In this document: in pieces, positions 41,098-47,737 of the stretch | How the letters are laid out: each line of letters opens with the position of its first letter | Numbering within the stretch: the stretch's first letter is position 1 | DNA from: Phycicoccus flavus | Lineage (GTDB): Bacteria > Actinomycetota > Actinomycetes > Actinomycetales > Dermatophilaceae | Length of the DNA stretch: 47,737 nucleotides | Assembly (NCBI RefSeq): GCF_004025965.2 | Contig: NZ_SAYU02000028.1 | Location: forward strand, 1-47,737 | Direction: 5' to 3' | Notes under the pieces: model-generated | Told to the model about the DNA's origin: nothing | Seen by the model: the letters and a program-made list of their open reading frames with translations, nothing else | Database searches by the model: none | Position numbers and translations under genes: made by a program

Positions 41098-42345
41098 TCA
41101 GGCGGGGTCGACGACGAGGACGGTCTGTCGGCCGGCGACGCGGGTGAGGACGACGGTCGCCTGCGCGCCGTCGCCGGCCTTGCGCCCGATCCGCAGCTGC
41201 CGGCGCAGCTCGTCGTCGTCGAGCCGGACGCCGCGCTTCTTGATCGTCAGCCCGGTGACTCCGTGCTGGACGAGCCACGAGCGCAGTACCTTGACCGAGA
41301 ACGGCATGGCCTCGCGGACGGCGAAGCGACGGGCGAACGGCACGTCGACCTCGGCGTCGGACAGGACGTACCCGAGCCCGTGCTCGACCTCGGAGCCCAG
41401 CGTCGCCGCGGTCACGGCGCCGAGCAGGCCGGCCTGGGTCACCGCGCGGTCCGGCTCGTAGAGCCACGCCCCGAGCGAGGACGGGCTCTCGGCCACCGGC
41501 GGGTCCGGTTCGGCCATCGTCTCGTCGACCTCGACGGGGGAGCCGCTCGCGGAGAGGATGCGGGCGCTGCGGCCGGGCCGCTGGGCCAGCGGCCCCCACC
41601 AGACGGCGCACTCGAGCACCTCGCCGCCGAACGAGGTCCACTGCGCCTCGGCACCGAGCGGGATGGCGTCGTGCGGCATCGACGGCGAGAGCTTCGCCCC
41701 CGTCGCCGGCACCGCCGTCGCGACCTGGAGGACGAACTCCCACGTCGGGCGGATCTCGTCGAGCCGGAACACCCGCTTGATCCGCCCGTGCCGCCCGGTG
41801 TGCCCCGGAACGCGCCGCGCGGGGTCGAGCCACACCCCGACCCGGGCCCGCAGCGGGTCGCGCGGAGCCTCGAACTCCTCGGCCATCCCCTCGCGGGCAC
41901 GGGAGTCGGGCCAGGGGCGCAGGTTGGTGTCGGCGACGGCCGCGGTGACCGGGTCGATGTCGACGCCGTGGACGGTGACGCCGAGCGCGGACATGGCGAC
42001 GGCGTCGCTGCCGATACCGCAGCCGAGGTCGTGCACGGTGGCCAGCGAGGCGTTGTAGTAGCGGCCGGCGTGGGTGGCGGCGACCTCGAGCCGGGAGGCC
42101 TGCTCCAGCCCGTCGGCGGTGTAGAGCAGGTCGTCCGCGAACTCGCCGAACTTCGTCACCGCCCGGGCGCGCAGGCGCTGCTGGGTGAGGGCGGCGGCGA
42201 CGAGCTCGGGGGGATGGCCCTCGCGCCGCAGCCGGGCCGCAAGGCCGATCGCCTCGTTCTCGTCGTACGGTGGGAGGGAGCGCAGCAGCTGACGTCCGTC
42301 CGGCGAGGCCAGGGCTCGCACGGTGCCGACATCCACGGCGGGCAT
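41098..42345 (-). CDS. Class I methyltransferase with THUMP-like C-terminus
   Basis: 415 residues from the ATG at 42345 (MPAVDVGTVRAL); an in-frame start at 42393 would add 16 residues. The first 90 residues are helical (QQRLRARAVTKFGEFADDLLYT). The Rossmann methyltransferase core has ASLATVHDLGCGIGSDAVAM and VTVHGVDIDPVTAAVAD. DPARRVPGH and PSMPHDAIPLGAEAQWTSFGG follow. The last 90 residues (FSVKVLRSWLVQHGVTGLTIKKRG) match the THUMP-like region of this family, which suggests an RNA substrate. No characterised member is known to me. It is divergent from groES. Confidence 0.85.
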   Translation of the reverse strand: MPAVDVGTVRALASPDGRQLLRSLPPYDENEAIGLAARLRREGHPPELVAAALTQQRLRARAVTKFGEFADDLLYTADGLEQASRLEVAATHAGRYYNASLATVHDLGCGIGSDAVAMSALGVTVHGVDIDPVTAAVADTNLRPWPDSRAREGMAEEFEAPRDPLRARVGVWLDPARRVPGHTGRHGRIKRVFRLDEIRPTWEFVLQVATAVPATGAKLSPSMPHDAIPLGAEAQWTSFGGEVLECAVWWGPLAQRPGRSARILSASGSPVEVDETMAEPDPPVAESPSSLGAWLYEPDRAVTQAGLLGAVTAATLGSEVEHGLGYVLSDAEVDVPFARRFAVREAMPFSVKVLRSWLVQHGVTGLTIKKRGVRLDDDELRRQLRIGRKAGDGAQATVVLTRVAGRQTVLVVDPA

Positions 42346-42439
42346 CCTGCCACCCGGCACCACGCCCCGTACGGCGACCCGAGCAAGCCGCACGGGCCGG
42401 TCCCGGACCGGCCCCCGGACGCGGCCGGCGCCACGCCCG

Positions 42440-42466
42440 CTGGCACTCGAGTTGACCGAGTGCTAA
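42440..42466 (+). promoter_or_regulatory. CIRCE operator 1 upstream of groES
   Basis: CTGGCACTC (42440-42448), nine bases, GAGTGCTAA (42458-42466). It matches the HrcA-binding CIRCE consensus (TTAGCACTC-N9-GAGTGCTAA) in 16 of 18 positions. The -35 box lies in its spacer, so bound HrcA must exclude RNA polymerase. Confidence 0.95.
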
Positions 42467-42481
42467 CGGCGGTCCTAGATT
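42452..42481 (+). promoter_or_regulatory. groESL housekeeping promoter
   Basis: TTGACC (42452-42457), 18 bases, TAGATT (42476-42481). It is sandwiched between two CIRCE operators. The transcript would start near 42488 and include a leader of about 125 bases. Confidence 0.85.
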
Positions 42482-42488
42482 GACCTCA

Positions 42489-42515
42489 TTGGCACTCACC
42501 TCGTGTGAGTGCCAG
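42489..42515 (+). promoter_or_regulatory. CIRCE operator 2 upstream of groES
   Basis: TTGGCACTC (42489-42497), nine bases, GAGTGCCAG (42507-42515). It covers the transcription start region and would also be a stem in the mRNA leader. Confidence 0.93.
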
Positions 42516-42613
42516 CGCCACCGGGTCGGGATCGACCCCCGCGACGGCGAGAGCGGCCCGGGCAGCGCAGTCCCGTCCACTTCGACTCATCCCATCCCGT
42601 GGAGGAGCACACC

Positions 42614-42907
42614 GTGTCGGTTTCCATCAAGCCGCTCGAGGACCGCATCGTCATCAAGAGCCTCGAGGCCGAGCAGACGACCGCGTCCGGTCTGGTCATC
42701 CCGGACACCGCGAAGGAGAAGCCCCAGGAGGGCGAGGTCCTCGCGGTCGGTCCGGGTCGCATCGACGACAAGGGCAACCGCGTCCCGCTCGACGTCACCG
42801 TCGGCGACCGCGTCATCTTCAGCAAGTACGGCGGCACCGAGATCAAGCACCAGGGCGAGGAGTACCTCATCCTCTCCGCGCGCGACGTTCTCGCCGTCGT
42901 CGGCTGA
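42614..42907 (+). CDS. groES: Co-chaperonin GroES
   Basis: 97 residues from a GTG with GGAGGAG eight bases upstream. GroES caps the GroEL cavity. [20 protein letters not shown] is the N-terminal strand pair, [16 protein letters not shown] the mobile loop that docks on Gro[19 protein letters not shown] the roof region and [20 protein letters not shown] the C-terminal barrel. Two CIRCE sites and one promoter control it together with groEL. Confidence 0.98.
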   Translation: MSVSIKPLEDRIVIKSLEAEQTTASGLVIPDTAKEKPQEGEVLAVGPGRIDDKGNRVPLDVTVGDRVIFSKYGGTEIKHQGEEYLILSARDVLAVVG

Positions 42908-42928
42908 CCCGTCCGCACGACGCCGTGA

Positions 42929-44680
<1,752 letters not shown>

Positions 44681-44727
44681 CCTCCCCCTCCGTGCCGGGA
44701 CCGCCCGGCACCGCACGACACCCGGCG

Positions 44728-44757
44728 CCGCCCGGTCCCGCCCCAGGGACCGGGCGG
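44728..44757 (+). terminator. groESL terminator
   Basis: CCGCCCGGTCCC (44728-44739) pairs with GGGACCGGGCGG (44746-44757) across six bases, then TGTCTCGTCTCC. It lies 48 bases past the groEL stop. Confidence 0.8.
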
Positions 44758-44838
44758 TGTCTCGTCTCCCCGGGCCGGGTGCCCGCCCGGCTGCCCCGGC
44801 GACCACCCGGGCACCCGACCCGCAGGACGGCGGGGGCG

Positions 44839-44844
44839 TAGGGT
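44839..44844 (+). promoter_or_regulatory. -10 box for leaderless racemase mRNA
   Basis: TAGGGT ends seven bases before the ATG at 44852. Confidence 0.55.
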
Positions 44845-44851
44845 CCGGGGC

Positions 44852-45553
44852 ATGCGGCTGCTCGGGGTCCTCGGCGGGATGAGCTGGGCGAGCACCGAGG
44901 TCTACCACCGCGGGCTCAACGAGGGGGTCGCGGCGCGGCTGGGCGGGCTGCACTCGGCCCGGCTGCTGGTGCACAGCGTCGACTTCGCCCCGGTGGCGCA
45001 GGCCCAGCACGTGGGGGACTGGGCGGGCACGGCGCGCATCCTCACCGACGCCGCCCGGGGGCTGCGGGCGGGCGGCGCGCAGGCGCTGGTCGTCGCGACG
45101 AACACGATGCACAAGGTGGCCGACGAGGTCGAGGACGCCGCCGGCCTGCCGCTGCTGCACATCGCCGACCCGACGGCCCGGGCCCTGCTCGACGACGGCC
45201 GGCGCCGCGTCGGGCTGCTCGCCACCCGGTTCACGATGGAGGAGGACTTCTACGTCGAGCGCCTGCGCTCGCGGGGGCTCGACGTCGTCGTGCCCGGGGA
45301 GGCCGACCGCGCCACCGTCCACCGCGTCATCTACGACGAGCTCGTGCGCGGCGTCGTACGAGAGGAGTCCCGCAGCGCCTACCGCGAGGTCGTCGGCCGG
45401 CTGGCCGCGGACGGCGCCGAGGCGGTCGTCCTCGGCTGCACGGAGATCGGCCTCCTGCTGCGCCCGGACGACGTCGACCTCCCGCTCTACGACACCAGCG
45501 CCCTGCACGTCGCGGCCGGCGTCGACTGGCTCTGCGCACCCGCCGGCCCCTGA
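44852..45553 (+). CDS. Aspartate/glutamate racemase family protein (YgeA-like)
   Basis: 233 residues from the ATG at 44852. LLGVLGGMSWASTEVYHRGL is the N-terminal loop, VVATNTMHKVADEVE the first catalytic region and VVLGCTEIGLLL the second. PLP-independent racemases use two cysteines; here the first is Thr83 and only Cys196 remains. As I recall, E. coli YgeA has the same Thr/Cys pair and racemises several amino acids, so broad-specificity or altered activity is likely. It stands alone between the groESL terminator and a convergent S4 gene. Confidence 0.9.
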   Translation: MRLLGVLGGMSWASTEVYHRGLNEGVAARLGGLHSARLLVHSVDFAPVAQAQHVGDWAGTARILTDAARGLRAGGAQALVVATNTMHKVADEVEDAAGLPLLHIADPTARALLDDGRRRVGLLATRFTMEEDFYVERLRSRGLDVVVPGEADRATVHRVIYDELVRGVVREESRSAYREVVGRLAADGAEAVVLGCTEIGLLLRPDDVDLPLYDTSALHVAAGVDWLCAPAGP

Positions 45554-45590
45554 GCACCGCCCCGCCGACCGGGGCAGGAGGACGGCGGCG

Positions 45591-45821
45591 TCAGCCGGAG
45601 ACGACCCGCACCGAGCCCGCCCCCTCGACGGTGACGACCTCGCCGACGCGCACCTGCCGGCCGCGGCGGGTGTCGACCTCGCCGTCGACGCTCACGAGGC
45701 CCTCCTCGATGACGCTGCGGGCCATGGCGCCGTCGTCGACCAGCCCGGCGAGCTTGAGCAGCTGGCCGAGCCGGATGGCGTCGTCGCGGATGGGGACGTC
45801 GAGGGCGTCGGGACCGGTCAC
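45591..45821 (-). CDS. Small S4-domain RNA-binding protein (YbcJ-like)
   Basis: 76 residues from a GTG at 45821, placed by the leaderless -10 box. RLGQLLKLAGLVDDGAMARS followed by VIEEGLVSVDGEVDTRRGRQ and VRVGEVVTVEGAGSVRVV is a complete S4 fold, the RNA-binding module of ribosomal protein S4 and pseudouridine synthases. The free-standing YbcJ type binds structured RNA in vitro; its target is unknown. It lies downstream of whiB3 on the same strand, beyond a hairpin array. Confidence 0.88.
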   Translation of the reverse strand: MTGPDALDVPIRDDAIRLGQLLKLAGLVDDGAMARSVIEEGLVSVDGEVDTRRGRQVRVGEVVTVEGAGSVRVVSG

Positions 45822-45828
45822 GCCGCCC

Positions 45829-45834
45829 AGGCTA
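45829..45834 (-). promoter_or_regulatory. -10 box for leaderless S4-gene mRNA
   Basis: TAGCCT on the minus strand ends seven bases before the GTG at 45821. Confidence 0.55.
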
Positions 45835-45872
45835 GGTGCCGACGGCCGCCGGTGGCGACGGTGGGCGGGGAG

Positions 45873-45919
45873 GGCCTCCGCGTCCGGGCGGGAGCACGAC
45901 CGCTCCGGACGCGGAGGCC
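45873..45919 (-). repeat. 15-bp-stem inverted repeat, last element of the whiB3 3' array
   Basis: GGCCTCCGCGTCCGG (45873-45887) pairs perfectly with 45905-45919 over a 17-base loop. On the whiB3 strand it comes after the three tandem hairpins and before the S4 promoter, so it is a good terminator for whiB3. Confidence 0.7.
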
Positions 45920-45933
45920 ACGGTGGCCGCGGA

Positions 45934-46050
45934 GCGGGTCGTGGGCTCTCGCCCCCACGACCCGCCCCGCGACCCGGGCGGGTCACGTCTCGGAGGGTGG
46001 GCTCTCGCCCCCACCCTCCGGACCGGTCGTGGGCTCTCGCCCCCACGACC
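45934..46050 (-). repeat. Three tandem hairpins with an invariant core (structured 3' region of whiB3)
   Basis: The 18-mer GTGGGCTCTCGCCCCCAC occurs three times, at 45941-45958, 45997-46014 and 46029-46046. Each copy is flanked by a different but perfectly complementary stem: GCGGGTC/GACCCGC for the first, CGGAGG/CCTCCG for the second, GGTC/GACC for the third. On the minus strand, which is the whiB3 sense strand, the core folds as four pairs capped by a GAGA (GNRA) tetraloop with a GG bulge below. Invariant core plus covarying stems within one array is evidence of a structured RNA. Confidence 0.85.
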
Positions 46051-46071
46051 CGGCCCGTGACCCTGCTTCTC

Positions 46072-46085
46072 GGCCCCCGGGGGCC
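46072..46085. repeat. 14-bp perfect palindrome after whiB3
   Basis: GGCCCCCGGGGGCC equals its reverse complement. It is the element of the array nearest the whiB3 stop. Confidence 0.55.
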
Positions 46086-46127
46086 GGGACGGTGCCTCGT
46101 GGTCGGCACCGACGGATGTGGCGTCCC

Positions 46128-46418
46128 TCAGGACGCGATGTGACGCTCGCGGGAGTAGACGGACTCGCGCTCGTCCTCGGTGAGGCCGCCCCACACGCCG
46201 TACGGCTCCTTGACCGCGAGGGCGTGGGTGCGGCACTCCTGGATGACGGGGCAGGCGAGGCAGATCTCCTTGGCGGCGGTGGCGCGGCGGTGGCGCTTGC
46301 TGCCGCGCTCGCCCTCGGGGTGGAAGAACACCTCCGGACCGACCCGGCGACAGGCGCCCTCGAGCTGCCAGTCCCACAGATCGGCCACGGGGCCCGGAAG
46401 CCGGGTGATCTCGGCCAT
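46128..46418 (-). CDS. whiB3: WhiB family Fe-S transcription factor, WhiB3/WhiD type
   Basis: 96 residues from the ATG at 46418, with GGAGG six bases upstream; a GTG at 46430 overlaps that ribosome site. Four cysteines, Cys23, Cys53, Cys56 and Cys62, bind a 4Fe-4S cluster. LPGPVADLWDWQLEGACR, FFHPEGERG and EPYGVWGGLTEDERES are the hallmarks of Streptomyces WhiD and mycobacterial WhiB3, and the position beside groESL and guaB agrees. These proteins sense redox change and NO, act with the principal sigma factor, and control sporulation or lipid redox balance. It is followed by a remarkable hairpin array. Confidence 0.93.
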   Translation of the reverse strand: MAEITRLPGPVADLWDWQLEGACRRVGPEVFFHPEGERGSKRHRRATAAKEICLACPVIQECRTHALAVKEPYGVWGGLTEDERESVYSRERHIAS

Positions 46419-46664
46419 GTCTACCTCCACGAGTCATTCCACCGCTTCCCCGAGCGGCACGGAAATCACCGTATGGTCGCTTTTCCCGGGGAAGGGCAAT
46501 GCACAGGTAAGCCTTTGGTCAAGGTAGGAGTTCGCAGGCAAAGGCGGTGCAAAGAACCGACGTCGGAGAACGCCATTCCCGGGCCGCGCCGGTGCGCGAC
46601 GCCCGCGCGCGGGCGAGCGTGCCGACGATCGGGCACGCCGTCGTGGGTCCGACGGCCGGGCCCG
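46419..46664. other. whiB3-guaB divergent spacer with AT-richer patch
   Basis: 258 bases. The stretch 46460-46560 has clearly lower GC than the surroundings, as expected for a regulated promoter. On the minus strand TACGGT (46468-46473) could be the whiB3 -10 box with a leader of about 45 bases, though no good -35 is present at 17-18 bases. TTGACC is on the minus strand near 46520. No gene was found here; sigD and its neighbours, which separate whiB3 from guaB in Mycobacterium, are absent. Confidence 0.5.

Positions 46665-47737
<1,073 letters not shown>

Noticed and set aside
45870..46090. A CRISPR array, because of the repeated 18-mer with spacers
   Set aside because: There are only three units, the spacing is uneven, the flanks are self-complementary stems rather than unique spacers, and no cas gene is present.

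Overview
The window is one contiguous piece of a very GC-rich actinobacterial chromosome. Third codon positions are almost all G or C, GTG starts are common, and genes are packed with GTGA or ATGA overlaps. Mycothiol S-conjugate amidase, a WhiB protein of the WhiB3/WhiD type, a GroEL1-type chaperonin with a His-rich tail and CIRCE operators all point to Actinomycetota. Gene content and intergenic style suggest Micrococcales, perhaps near Intrasporangiaceae, but this is inference without a search. No phage, transposase or CRISPR array was seen. Both ends cut genes: a PadR regulator at the left and guaB at the right.

Layout. 1-5.3 kb: PadR plus a HAAS-type membrane protein, an atypical UAA-anticodon tRNA, a Bax-inhibitor-1 protein, an SGNH hydrolase, a thioesterase and a methyltransferase. 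5.3-22 kb: cbs, a lipoprotein, a DUF1992 protein, msrA, a Tat-type secreted protein, metB, a secreted intradiol dioxygenase, a MutL-like ATPase, an alpha/beta hydrolase, greA, a DUF4307 protein, mca, a hemolysin III protein, a Z-isoprenyl transferase, phoH, a lytic transglycosylase-like protein and coaA. This order resembles Mycobacterium tuberculosis Rv1077-Rv1095 as I remember it. 22.2-31.1 kb: glmS-acpS-nnrD, then the coupled run alr-hydrolase-tsaE-tsaB-rimI-tsaD. 31.1-42.4 kb: a variable block that separates tsaD from groES. It holds a broken DUF1877 gene, a receiver/thioredoxin-reductase-like fusion divergent from a SagB-type protein, a GH3 lipoprotein, a nucleotidyltransferase-nucleoside hydrolase-ribokinase run, an acyl-CoA oxidase-like gene and a THUMP-like methyltransferase. 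42.4-47.7 kb: groES-groEL, a racemase, an S4 protein, whiB3/whiD and guaB, the classic actinobacterial order.

How the genes work together. cbs and metB are transsulfuration enzymes. mca and msrA serve thiol and methionine-oxidation repair. coaA and acpS feed CoA and the acyl carrier protein. glmS, alr and the isoprenyl transferase feed envelope synthesis. tsaE, tsaB and tsaD (with RimI) build the t6A tRNA modification. groES/groEL are controlled by two CIRCE operators, implying HrcA elsewhere.

Non-coding structure is the most interesting part. There are (i) three tandem hairpins with one invariant core and covarying stems in the whiB3 3' region, which on the whiB3 strand fold with a GAGA tetraloop; (ii) a two-hairpin repeat present in two inverted copies 39.5 kb apart, one of which supplies the stop codon of an acyl-CoA oxidase-like gene; (iii) a UAA-anticodon tRNA without the class II variable arm; (iv) TANNNT boxes 6-8 bases before at least eleven start codons, the mark of leaderless transcription; (v) perfect palindromes at the promoters of the Bax-inhibitor and hemolysin III genes.
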